From Filosporella fistucella (taxonomy: Eukaryota; Ascomycota; Leotiomycetes; Helotiales): a stretch of 64,000 nucleotides of DNA. The notes under the pieces were generated by a model that saw only the letters and a list, made by a program, of their open reading frames with translations, was not told the DNA's origin and did not search any database. Of the stretch, positions 36,165-47,552 are shown piece by piece (position 1 is the stretch's first letter; each line of letters opens with the position of its first letter). The stretch is from assembly GCA_030077755.1 (NCBI GenBank), contig JAQJZZ010000014.1:868001-932000 (forward strand). Reading direction: 5' to 3'. Both the position numbers and the translations under genes were made by a program.

Positions 36165-36565
36165 CCACCTTTGGCTTGAAGATCCAGGGTCGAGTGCATC
36201 CTTTCAGTCCATCTCGGTCTTGTTCAAACGTTTATATCCCAAGACTTCAGACCTCTCATCATCATCATCATCAGAGCGCACATAGGATTCCCCTTGCATT
36301 TTCGAACAGCTAGTCACAACCATCTCTGTCTCGAAACATCCAGATTGCCAGGATGACCCTATCTCATCTCAGTCTTCAACTCAGATACCAACACCTTCAA
36401 GATTTGAGCCTTCTCGAACTGCATAAAAATGATCATTTCCGTCTCTTTCCACCAATTTAAATCCATGTCTACCACCAATTGTGGCTCGAAGTACCCAGAA
36501 AGTCGACATCCTTTGTGTCTGTCTCGACTTCTGATTCGTGTATTCACACTCAAAGCTCAGGGCGT
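36165..36565 (+). repeat. Diverged direct duplication (about 90-bp arms, about 310 bp apart)
   Basis: 36165-36252 and 36472-36562 align over their whole length: CCACC...TTGTGGCT(T/C)GAAG, then GTCGA, (T/A)CATCCTTT, GTC..TCTCG, GTGTAT or GTTTAT, and AAG(A/C)(T/C)(T/C)CAG. Identity is moderate with small gaps. Origin unknown; it lies next to the AT-rich tandem repeats. Confidence 0.5.
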
Positions 36566-37548
36566 TTCGACACCAGCATGTACAAGGGAACCGAGGAAGC
36601 AGCAGTTGAAATTGAGCCATGCTTCACTTGTCAATCATGAGCACTCAAGCTATGGATCGCCACACTCTTCAATCTCGCAATTTGATTATCATTGGAGCAT
36701 CCCATTGTTGATGCCTACTGCTGGCTATTGACACGGACCTTGGCGATTCCGCTAATCAGCCTATGATTCTTTACAGGTTTGAAACACTGTCTATCTCATG
36801 TGCAAAAGCTTACTATCTTGTAGAGAGATACAGAACGTCCGGCAATTTCCAGATCTACGCACCTGTAGCTGGAGCGCAGGCTCGTCGTGTATGCCAAGTT
36901 AGCTGTCCATCGGCCCTCGCATGGTCTACTTACAAGTACTACACTTCACATACCCAGGCACGTAATTCATGATGGTATTCTGCCACCAATTCTCGGCTTG
37001 GCCATGACAACGCGAATCCTGAATTTGACATACTATTGTCGCCGCCTCGCAATTCAGCATTTGCTATTGCCCTAGAAGCCAAAAATCACCTTCAAGTTCA
37101 CATTGAGCCCGATATCAATCTCAACCATTTTCTTCCTATTGTGCTATCCATGGCATCAATTCACTCAAACTCATATTGTCCGAAGTACAATAGCAATCTT
37201 ATAGCCCTTCTGCTGCACAATAGGGAAAGGACAGACAATTTTTCAATTCTCCACAATACCGAAGGACAATGCAACAAGATGCTATTGTCAAGAAATCTCG
37301 CTGTCGAGAGCAAGAGTTTATTCTCTCTATATAAACTTCTCTCTTTCCTCCATTCCAATTCTCTTACGAAATCCGGACAACATACAAGCTCTCAGCAAGC
37401 ACCAACTTCACTACCTCTCTGCACCAGTCACTTGTACCATACAGACCACGTTTGTTCTTACCATACCCAACCAGTCTTTCGTACCTCGGAGAATCGTCAT
37501 TCACACCTCAACCAACCCAAGCAAGTACTTTAACCAATCCCTGCCAAG

Positions 37549-38403
37549 ATGTCTACTGTCAAGACAATCAATGGCGTCGAGTACGTTGTCTGCCGCATCG
37601 AACCTCACCGAAGCATCTTCACCTTCGACAACCTGGAGGAATTGATTGCCTTCCGTGACGAAGTCACAACCCCTGGAGAGGACAAGCCACTGTTCTTCAT
37701 GACAGTGGACAACATCAGCTTGGACAAGTTGATGACGAGGGAGGAGGGTAACCAATTCCGGAGTGGTAAGTTACTCGTCTCCTATTCCCATCATTGACTA
37801 ATGGTTTTGAAAGGATTTGGCCCCATCAAGTCTGAGAACGGAGATGTTACCAACCTCCGAGATTGCTCCAACGGAGTTGAGCAGCTGGTACCAGTCTGCA
37901 ACTCCTGCGGCAAGTCGGTTGTTTTTGGCTGCCGATGCATGACTGAGGACGATGTAGAACCGAATGAACGCCAAAGACCAATTCGCCCTCGCTCTCCCTC
38001 TCCTTACCGTTCTTCGCCAACTTCTTCACGATCTCCTTCACCCGTCAAACCAGCGGCAGCGCCAGCACCAAAGCGTGTCCGAGATGAGGATGACGATGAG
38101 GTCGATCAGCCAAAGACGAAGAAAGCACGAACTTCTTGGACTATCGAAGAGCAAGCGGCAATCTACAACTTCGTCGTCGAACAACGTGTAAATGAGGGTG
38201 ATAGATCGAAATGGACCAGGGATGTTGCGTTCTGGGTATTGATCTCCAATAAAATGAACAAGGCTGGCTTTGCGCGCAATTTGGGAGCTTGCAAGAATTA
38301 TTGGAACAGATATGGTCGGGCGAAGACGGGATACGATGAGCGTGTCAATCCCACAGCTCAGTTGAAAACTTCCACACAAACCAAGAAGTCAAAGAAGAAT
38401 TGA
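37549..38403 (+). CDS. Myb/SANT-like domain protein with Cys cluster
   Basis: Two exons, 37549-37765 and 37814-38403 (48-bp intron), 268 aa. Residues 1-80 form a compact domain I do not recognise (MSTVKTINGVEYVVCRIEPH). Around 100-115 lies CNSCGKSVVFGCRC, a CxxC...CxC set that could bind zinc. A Ser/Pro/Arg-rich linker follows (RPRSPSPYRSSPTSSRSPSP), then an acidic patch and a nuclear-type basic stretch (PKTKKARTSW). The C-terminal 75 residues resemble a Myb/SANT or trihelix domain: SWTIEEQAAIYNFVVEQ, KWTRDVAFWVLISNKM and CKNYWNRYGRAKTGY, with aromatic residues spaced as in helix-turn-helix folds. Probably a nuclear DNA- or chromatin-binding protein (inference). The acceptor was fixed by phase and by the reading FRSGFGPI. 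Confidence 0.75.
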
Positions 38404-39212
38404 TTCTGAGGAATGAGCTCTCAAGATTGATAGCATCACCTGGATGGAAGAACCATGTACCTGGCGGGATGACGAAGGAGATTGGTGATCATGACAATGA
38501 CGATAGGAAAAGACTTGGCCTGTAAATAGTTTCCAATACATCGTAGTATGGTCGAGAATAATACTGAAGTCTCTACTTGAGACTACTGATGCTTTCAATT
38601 ACTTGATCTTCATCTGTGAAATGCTTGGTGTGGAGTAAATACGTAGAACCAGGTCATAGAGTTCAGCTGTGAAATTTCAAGCTTTCGCAAAGACTTTGGA
38701 TCGTTCGAGCTGAAAGAACTGTGTTTCTCCAGATATAATCAACCAGAAATTGCCTTTGAAGCCTCATTCTAGTTCCCATAGAGACGTAAAGGGTTCGCAG
38801 AGTTGTCCGAGAAGAAGATCTGGATTTCTCTTTGGGCAACTTTAACCAGACGTTACAGCCTAAGATCTAGGCCATTTTGGCTGCGGAGCATTTCTACACA
38901 GATAATTGTGGCGTATAACAGTCATCCTTTACAAAAAATCTCTTGGATGTCTATGTGATCCGAACATGGAAGCAATGGCACTTTATGAAGATGGAGGTGA
39001 AGGCTCTTGACGTCCAGGGCGATCTGGGTGCTGGTCATGTGATGTACATGGCCCGTGCAGATGGCTCCCAAAAGTGGGAGGAGCTGCAGAAATGTGGAAT
39101 GGGGAAAGGAAGGAGAGGAAAGCATCGCTGTAAGTTGAACCAGACACCTCAGACCTGTCAATGCGCTCGAAAACCACCATAGAAAATCAACTAACGTTCC
39201 AAAATCAGCACG
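38404..39212. other. Spacer upstream of ureidoglycolate lyase
   Basis: 809 bp: 3' UTR of the Myb-like gene and promoter of the ureidoglycolate lyase gene. A single AGATAA GATA-type site sits at 38900-38905. No RNA gene could be supported. Confidence 0.45.
38900..38905 (+). promoter_or_regulatory. GATA-type site upstream of ureidoglycolate lyase
   Basis: AGATAA matches the HGATAR consensus of AreA/NIT2-type nitrogen regulators, which control purine catabolic genes in moulds. One isolated copy about 310 bp before the ATG is weak evidence. Confidence 0.25.
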
Positions 39213-39971
39213 ATGCCAGTCTTCGTTAATATACCCTCTGGAACATTGGTACTCGAGCCTAAACCGCTATCTCAGGATGCTTTCTCTGCATTTGGAACTG
39301 TAATCGAGAATCCTGCCCCTTCTCTCATTCCATCTGCAAATCTCAAGAAACTTCCATCGAATGCAGTGCAGGCGAATCAAGGAAGCGCGCTCAAGTATCT
39401 GGACGTCACGCATATGAAAAACTTCTACGGCGCTGCTCCAAGTCATGTTCCAGGAAAAGCAGTCATGAATATGTTCGTTTGTGCCCCGCGATCTCTTTCT
39501 CTCAGTCAAACAGCCGGTATTGAGGGTACCTTTCCCGTTGAGATACTCGAAAGACACCCGTACACCACCCAGACATTCGTTCCCCTCGGCGTCTCCCCTT
39601 CAGAAGCAAAACAAGCCCGCTATCTGGTGATTGTCGCACCCAGTCTCCCTCCATCAGCAGCTGACAAACACCTACCGATGCCTACGTCTACGGATTCCAG
39701 TGAGCACTTACCAGGTAGAGGACTCCCGGATTTGCGGAATATCAAAGCCTACATGGCCAATGGCTCCCAGGCGGTCACTTACGGAGCGGGGACTTGGCAT
39801 GCACCTATGGTCGTTATAGGCACAAAGCCCATTGACTTCGTGGTTGTGCAGTTCGCCAATGGAGTAGGTGTTGAGGATTGCCAGGAGACGGAATTCAGGA
39901 GGGGAGGATCCATTTCTGTTGCGGTGCCAAAGCCAGAGCTGACACGGAGAAAAGGCCTCTCCAGACTGTGA
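39213..39971 (+). CDS. Ureidoglycolate lyase (ureidoglycolate hydrolase family)
   Basis: Allantoin-pathway enzyme releasing glyoxylate and urea from ureidoglycolate, the last step in using purines as a nitrogen source (yeast DAL3 family). Single exon, 252 aa. Family features are PLSQDAFSAFGTVIENP at the N-terminus, HPYTTQTFVPLG (the cupin-like strand HPxxxQxFxPL), YLVIVAP, then the C-terminal block YGAGTWHAPMVVIG and IDFVVVQFANG. An insertion after the VIVAP strand makes it longer than the bacterial enzyme (about 160-170 aa), as usual in fungi. An AG-ending string 2 nt before the ATG could be a 5' UTR intron acceptor. It is next to the Myb-like gene on the same strand but unrelated in function. 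Confidence 0.93.
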   Translation: MPVFVNIPSGTLVLEPKPLSQDAFSAFGTVIENPAPSLIPSANLKKLPSNAVQANQGSALKYLDVTHMKNFYGAAPSHVPGKAVMNMFVCAPRSLSLSQTAGIEGTFPVEILERHPYTTQTFVPLGVSPSEAKQARYLVIVAPSLPPSAADKHLPMPTSTDSSEHLPGRGLPDLRNIKAYMANGSQAVTYGAGTWHAPMVVIGTKPIDFVVVQFANGVGVEDCQETEFRRGGSISVAVPKPELTRRKGLSRL

Positions 39972-42900
39972 CAGAGACCGCCGTGAATTGTACATGCAGC
40001 ATTCGTTTCGAGGAGAGACAATCAGTCCATCGGTGCTGTTATCGCCACTACTGCGTTGATTGTCAGGAGCTCGGGCAGCGACAGACTCGATTTGGTGCCC
40101 CGCATAAGAGATCAGTTTTCCTTTCTTCAGGATGAGGGAGACATTTGTCCGCAATTGGCGTCGGAGAATTACGAATCGTGGTTTTTAGAGTATTGCAATC
40201 CAATCACGATAGCAAATGCGTCCGACCAGAGACACGAATGCTGCAGGCGACGAGGAGCGGCACATTTCCCAACGTCTGCAGCCTGTCAGGAGGGCAGGAG
40301 AAGGTGTGTCAAAAGGAGGTCTGGGGAGGACTGCCGATTTCTTTTCAAAGTTTACATGCAAAGTTCAGAAATCCTAAGCTGAGCCCGCAGATGGCCTGCA
40401 TGGATATGTGGCAGTCAGAGATTCACAATGTCTTGATCAATCTGATTGAACAGGTCTCAGCTTCATGGTCGATCAGACCCAGTTGGGAAGCACGCAATGG
40501 GGCACAAATTGGAAGATCTGGAGCTTTCGATGCCGAAGCGGCACGTTGGTGACAGGAATCGTTCGAGCATCAGCATCAGATTGATCCACCAACCTATTTT
40601 CTTTCCTTATCAACGATTGCGGCATAAGTTCAGATCCAACGTTCATAGAAAGTGAGACTCGTTAACGGGATCTCCTGACACTAATTGAACGTTTCGATAG
40701 ATCGAAGACATTACGATCCGGTCTGAGCGCTATGATGCTCTGGTTCACTCACTCGACGATGGATGGTCGAACAAGGCTGAAAGCCTGGCTCTGCCATTGT
40801 CGAAGGCTTGAGACAACAGCTCATGACTTAATGCCGCGCTTGTGATGGGTCAATCAGCGCATTACGTCGATGATGATGCGGATAAGGTGCAGCTTCAGCT
40901 ACAATCAGAACAGATCAATATATCAGATTTACACAGCTTGAATCTATTTCTAATTCTTGGTCTACTTCCCAGCTATGATTTGAGGCTCTACTATATCACA
41001 ATATCAGAACGTGTAGATGAAACTTATACCTTTTCTTCGTATTTGAGCCAATCACGGATCTTCATTTTCTAACCGCCCCGAAAAGCCGGCAGCAACCGAT
41101 TTTAATATGATTCAGGAAAGGTTGTACTACGAATTGAGACTTTCAGCGGAGGCGTTTTCTAGTTTTTGTGGGGTTCGATTATGTGCTCAAAAGGGGTTAT
41201 GGGTGGCATTATCATATTATTTAGTGTCCGCAGTTGTCGACCCGTCCCGCGTCAAAGTATTGGCTTTGGCTCTCTCCACTTGGTTCACTTGGAACTATTG
41301 GTAGGTTGGTTAGGAAAGTGGGAGAAAATGTCTATTGCGATTGGGGACATTGCAAGGAGCTGGCAAGCAGCAGGAAGGTGATGGAGGTGCTGCGTTGTCG
41401 ACATGAATACGACGCTGCTAAATCTTATGTTACTCTCAATTACACCTGGCCCGGCTGTGATGGGCAGCAAAACCGCTGAGAAGTCAAAGTTACCACCCTT
41501 GGCGGCCGTTTTTTGAGATTCGCGAGCTGTTGGTCGCAAGGAAAAGCGGAAAATCTGCAGATCTTTCCCGCTCACCGTTTCCTGGTTGTTCTCGTTCAGG
41601 CTATAGGACCGAGGATGGCTGATCAGCGGATCTTCCACGGACCGCTTTCCTACGTGCGTAAGCTTTGAATGGCATCGTTTTCGCGAAGATCAATATCAAT
41701 TGAGTACTTCCTCCGTTGTTCAGCACCCCGAAAGCGAATTTGATGGCAGGCCAACAACGAATGATGTCTGCAAACCTGCTACATGCAGTCTCAATCCGGA
41801 CGAACGTTGACACACATGAAGTGTGCTTTCTGTTTGGTTCAGCTGGGCCGGTTCTGCAATATTATTATTTCCACGCCGGCAAGGGCATATAGACCAGGAG
41901 GGGTATACTTGGGTATCGCTTCACTACCAAAGGACGGATTGGCCCGCATTTGAGTTTCTCCAGCGCAAGCCACAAACCAAGCTGTCGCTCCATATCGTCA
42001 AAAAGCGCCAGATGAGGGAAGATGTGGTCAGGGGTGTGATCTGGCTGGGTGTGGCTTTTTGTCTTTGTCTTGCTGGGCACAAACCTCTCCCGGATGAAGA
42101 TTGCCACATCGTGTCATTATCCTATCATCAAGCACTGGGCGATAGCTCAAACTTCATGAGATAAACCAACTGTCGGTGACCCCGCTGCGAGAATTCCATC
42201 TCCATCGTGTCGGTTTCGGAGGCCATGCATCCAACCTTTGTCACGACATGAAGTTGGATGCAGTGCTCTCATTTTGGCGCCTCGGGAGATGTGTTATTGG
42301 TGCTGCTGGAGGGTAATAACAGCCATAATATGGGGATCATTGACTCTGATACAGCTGTGGCAGGGAGCCATCCCTCTTATTGAGGCTTTTGCTCAGGTGT
42401 GGCCGTCAAGGGCAAACCAAATCAATGGGAGACTGCTGTACCTGCCAACGCCTCTGACTCTAAGAATAGCCTCATACCTTGTCCGTTTCCTGACCCCACA
42501 TTGCCTCGACAGCTGAATCGAAATAATCAAACGAGCGGAGAAGTTAATATGACATGATCGTGAGGGAGGGGATTTATTGTTCAATAGGTAAGAGCTGCTG
42601 CCCGCTGCAGCAGCAGTGAAAATGCGATGCCGTTTCGGACACACTCAAGCCCGCGCACAGGGCATGCACTCCACCGCAAGAATTCTCAAGTGATCGTTCT
42701 GGACGCTGGAGAAGCCACACTATGGATAGGATAGCCTCAAAAGTGGATATGAATTTTCTTGTTTTTGACCAGGAGGTTGAAACTTATGATTCCATGCTTT
42801 TGATACCAGCAGCCGGGTACAGAGATACTTACTGACGAGTGATCAATGATTTTGTCGATCTAGTCTCGATAGTCAGCAAGGTTACAAAAACCTTGTCCCA

Positions 42901-43335
42901 GCAACAAAACCTGGCAAAGAGCTTGGCAAGAGGGAAAACAAACTCTGTTCACGATCCACCCAAGAGATAATTTTTGCACCCTCGAGCATGCTGTTGGTGG
43001 ACGCTGGGATGATCAGACTGAGCAGGGCATGCCACCGCAAACTCGACTCAGTAACCTTCCACTACCTGCCCCAGCGTTGTCGATTCGGAACTCAGGGCCA
43101 GCATCCCTAAATGCAGTCAGGCAGTGTCGTGTTCACACAGAGAAAAACAAATTCCATCAAGCTGCTCGTGTCCCAGAACGGGCATCTTAGTCACCTTTCT
43201 GATGGAATCTGCACTTCACTTCTCCATCTCAACACCACGCACCTGTTCTCCATCCCTCCCTCTCGTTGACTCTAAGACCACCGTGGCGACCACCACCACT
43301 ACAACAGTGGCTTCGGCACCTTCCAGCTCTCCAGC

Positions 43336-43779
43336 TCACTGAGACAACTGACAGGTGGCAGCACAAACTAGTGGACGTTTTTGCCCTCTCTTTCTCGTCT
43401 TTCCGTTCCGTCTGAGCGGCCCACGAACATAACGGCCAGCAAAACTTAGCACAGTTTTAGCCTTCTTCGACAATCGAGATTCAGCGGGGCGCTCGGCCAG
43501 AAACGCAGGGAACAAGCTTTGAGATGTGTTATTCCAAATCATAGGAAGCCTATCAGAAGTCCTAGAATTGGGGAGGAAAGGGGCCGTTGAAGATCTCGAG
43601 GGGTCGGGGCGGTGGAGCTTGGTGTCCGAGAGGAGAGATGTGCTAGGCTGGGGGTGTTTTGTTTGATAGTCTGGTTGTTTTGCCGCGTTTAATTCGTGAT
43701 GGGCAGGAAGGTAATTTCTGAGATCTTGATAGCCTCTATATTTAGTAGAAAGTAGACGTTGAGGCTTCTTTCTTGTCAT
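43336..43779 (-). CDS. Possible small basic protein, unrecognised
   Basis: An ATG-started frame of 147 codons inside the gene desert. The peptide is Arg/Lys/Ser/Pro-rich (MTRKKPQRLLSTKYRGYQDL at the start, then RYVRGPLRRNGKTRKRGQKR near the end). It shows no known domain. The composition is plausible for a nuclear or ribosome-associated protein but also for chance. No splice structure is evident. Listed only because it is the longest ATG frame in the 10-kb interval. Confidence 0.18.
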   Translation of the reverse strand: MTRKKPQRLLSTKYRGYQDLRNYLPAHHELNAAKQPDYQTKHPQPSTSLLSDTKLHRPDPSRSSTAPFLPNSRTSDRLPMIWNNTSQSLFPAFLAERPAESRLSKKAKTVLSFAGRYVRGPLRRNGKTRKRGQKRPLVCAATCQLSQ

Positions 43780-46700
43780 GGGAGAGATCCTGTTTTGAGG
43801 ATGTGTAGATTGATGGAGGACGGGTTAGAGTCATGGACACTGTCAATCGTCCAATATTGGTGACATACTCCTCTTGGTTGTGGGAAATGCCTGGGAAGAA
43901 TTGATATTGTATTCTGTATTGGTAATTGAGGGTTGTCAGAAGTACTTCTTTCTCCCTATTCAGTTATTTCTACCAAAAATAGCTGCTGGAGTGCCTATTC
44001 TCATGCCATTTCCATGCATCAACCTTTCGCATCAACAGCCTCACCAGCCTCACTCTGCGCAATATCGCGACACCTTCAGCATCATCATTCTAAAGAAACC
44101 GGAACAAAACAAACCTCTCACCTCATGCCATTGTTTCCTCGTCCCCAAAATGTACTCCATCCCATAACCCTAATCTCAATATCCAATGCACATTCCATCT
44201 CCCCCTCCTATTGGCCCCTTCTTCCCATCCCTCAATCTCAGCCTGCAGCTGCCCTTGCCCCTCGGGATCCAACACCCCAACGTCCAACCCGAACCCCAAT
44301 CCTGGGTCAGCTTCCTCAATCCAGGTAACATTTTAAATTCCAAGGAAACCTTGTTATGGGCCCCTGCATCTAGCCCTCCTCATCACAAAAGAAAAAGATA
44401 AACGAAAACGTAATTCTTCTCACCTTGTATTCCCACCTTTCTTTTTGCTCATTTGTAACGGTCAATCTGTATCAATCACACGACCTTTTTCTCATCTATT
44501 GGCGACGGGATCTCCAATTGCTTTTTTGGAAGGGAAACGTGTGTTCCGAGGAATATGATATTGCTTCTTTGGAAGCTGGTGGAAGGGTGTTTGAGAAGGC
44601 CTCCCTCGCTCCTGGGAATTGATGCAGGAGCGGAAGGAGAAATAAAAGGAAATATAGAGGGGTCTGGCGGGAGTACATCAAAAATTCCACGAGCTGGGCT
44701 GCATTTGCGAGGGTGGACATCGTAGCTTCATAGGAGAGCAAGGTATGTAATTAAATCTACGGAATTCTCCTTTGCACTGCTGCTGCGGGAAGAAGAAGAG
44801 CCGTTTCGAGATCCTAGGGTTTGGAGATCTTTGATGTGCTGTTTCGTGGAGTACTATCGAATTTGGTTGTATTAAGGGCTGGGCAATGGGCTGGAATGAT
44901 AATTAGCTATGAATAGACAAATTTTGCGCAGAATTGAGTTGGGTTGACCTCTCTATTGACTTTGGGTTTCTTGCGAGAGGGAGATAAATGGAGATTCAAT
45001 TCAAAATGCCATGTTTTCTTGGACCCCAATTGGCAATATTGGGTTTGCGGCTATTGAAATAACCTTCATCATTATGACCGAAAGACCTGCCTTATTGCGA
45101 TGCTTGGCAGAGCCCCTTCAGCTCCGGAAGGATTCTGCTGAATTCTGCTGCAGACTTCGCCTCACCCTGTCAGTGCGATCTGTTGATGCAAAAATGATGC
45201 ACCACGAGCGACGGCCAGCACCAGGATATATGCTCAAGGGTCAAGGTCAAGGACATGGGTAAAGGAGCCGGCTCTGCCGCCTGCAAGATCATTTGCGGAG
45301 AAGACGACCTTCGTCCCAAACAACCCACAACCATCACCAAAACCACTTGCACACAACCATCAACAGTTTCATGTCCGAGGACGGAAGAGCAAGCAAGCAA
45401 GCAGCTGGCAGATGGTCTGCAGCGGCAAAACAAAGAAAAGATGCATTTTCGAGTTCTTCCACCATTCGCTACGACCTAGCTCTCGTACCTCCGTACATGA
45501 TCATGCCCACAGCGGTGTTGACTGCAGCTGCAGAGATCGCCTGCTTCACGAAATGTACATTACATATGTAATATCTCAATATCTGCTCCATCAAGTAGCA
45601 AATTGTGCACCACGGAACAGGGACCTCCATGTCCAGCTGTTCACCTCGCCGACCTCAGAGGGATCCGGTGCGGTGGCTCAACGACTAACACAGCATCAGC
45701 TCTGCACAACATCCACCATTGTCGGGCCTGTCCTTGTCCCTGCAGCTAGAACCGACCACTGTGTTACATTATTTTAACCTTTTGAAGCTTCGTTTATTTA
45801 CGGAAATGTGCTGATGCCCATATGACGAGCACTGAAAACAAAGTCGACAGAAAGCTTATGCAGGTCACGACGTCCTAATTTATCCTAGAACTGATGAGCG
45901 TCCACGGGGAGAGAGCCAGAAGGCCAAAGCACAAGCTGAGCTTAGAATACCTGTAACAACCGCAACTTACACTTACGAAAGACCTCTTATCCTAAGATGA
46001 CATCCATGATTCATGGTTACGGTATTGGTATTGAGCAGCTGCAAGCTGGCTGATGTTACAACGGCCTCGGGACGACTTGGACAAACAACAATACCGAAGA
46101 CTACTCAAGTTGCACGAAGAAAGATGTAAGCTGCAGCTTTCCGTAACCGGGACAATGGTTGAGAGTGACCTGAGTGACTTTGTGCGGCGCCCGCTTCAGT
46201 CGTGCATATAAAGACTTACATTCTCAGTGGTCGCTGACAGGTGCTTGAAAACCTGCTTTCCTTTAGAGGGAATTTCTCGCGGTGCAAACGTGACACCAGG
46301 ACAATAAGCGGTTGTGTAGACACCCACAGCTGGTAAATCCAGTAGCACCAACTTGACAGAGGAAGTTCACGGTCCCGGCACAAGAAATCCGATCGGATCC
46401 CCAAGTTCCCTCAAGCTTCAACGATATAACCGGGATGACTCGTGCAGTTGACATAGAAGATGGCAGTAGTGTGGCACAGCCGTTGGAAAAGAAGAGTAGA
46501 GCTCACAGACTTCAAGATCAAACTGCGACTTAGCCCATCTGTCCGTCAGCGCTCAGGCAATCTTGGCAATCTTAACCTAAATTTGACAATGAGTGAACTG
46601 ATTCAGGGCAACTCCACCGCCTCGATCTGAGCGTTGAGACTTGAGATCTAGCAGACGATGTGCTGGACTAACGTGGTCTCAATGGGTCAGCGCTAGGGGG

Positions 46701-47504
46701 ATTTATCTGACGATTTGCGAGATTGACAGTGCAGATCGCACTTGCTTCCTTTACCGGATGCCGTGTTGATCTCTGATGCAATAATGTTTCTTTTCACTGG
46801 AGACTCTTGAGCGTGTCCAATGCCATACAATAGCGTTAAAATTTCCTAGCTGAAGATCCGAAAATGCAGCGCAAGTTTCAATATCAGGTGCTGCAGTGAG
46901 AGCTTGTATTCTGGTTCAGGGGGGGAGGCGCAGTGATGCAGATCGCAAGATCTCTCCAGATCAGGTCACATTCAACGCATTGTGAGATGAGATTGCGATG
47001 GCATGGCAGGGAATCGAGCGGAGCAGTCAAGAACAATTACTCGCAGAATGTTCTGTTTCCAGCAGAGCATGAGAATGAAAATAGAAATGTCAGTTGAAGG
47101 GAGGGGAAGGGGAACGAACAGAAGGGGCAGAAACAAAAAAGCACATTTTGCGTTCTGGAATTGCTATTCTCTGAACAGCCTGGTGGTCCCAATGCTGGCT
47201 CGCCCAGCAGGGCAGAGAACATCAGCAAGGTATATCCCCAACTGGTCAGGAAGGAGGCAGAAATAAATTGTGCTCTCCCAAGGACCTGGACAAACGTCGA
47301 GGGCCCAAGCAGAACCAGCAACACAAGCACAAAGGCGGCTGTCAGGGGTACAGATCAGACACACAGGAGGGTACAGTAACAAACGGAACGGAATAGTCAG
47401 CCCAAAGAAATGGTTCGTGATTTGTTTTGCGGCAGGCAATCCCAAACGGTACGACAAAAGAACAGAATGACGGGGCGGATGACGATACTGAATCGATGTG
47501 ATTG

Positions 47505-47552
47505 TGGATTTCGATGTGGATGTGATAGAGATAGAGATGGTGATGATATTGG
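47505..47552. repeat. GATGTG/GATAGA simple repeat
   Basis: About 50 bp of GATGTGGATTT..GATGTGGATGTGATAGAGATAGAGATGGTGATGAT character. A simple-sequence tract, no coding meaning. Confidence 0.45.

Larger units (their letters stand above)
34222..37548. other. AT-rich repeat island plus leader of the Myb-like gene
   Basis: 3.3 kb. The left 350 bp is the promoter of the NCBP3-like gene and contains the perfect palindrome TACCTAGGTA at 34553-34562. 34.9-36.1 kb is AT-rich and built of decayed repeats. 36.16-36.56 kb carries a second duplicated segment. 37.0-37.5 kb is C/A/T-rich with few G, typical of an untranslated leader before the ATG at 37549. Open frames here look accidental. Confidence 0.5.

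Noticed and set aside
37036..37533. 165-codon + frame just before the Myb-like gene
   Set aside because: C/A/T-rich leader-like composition, Ser/His/Leu-rich peptide, no domain. More likely 5' UTR.
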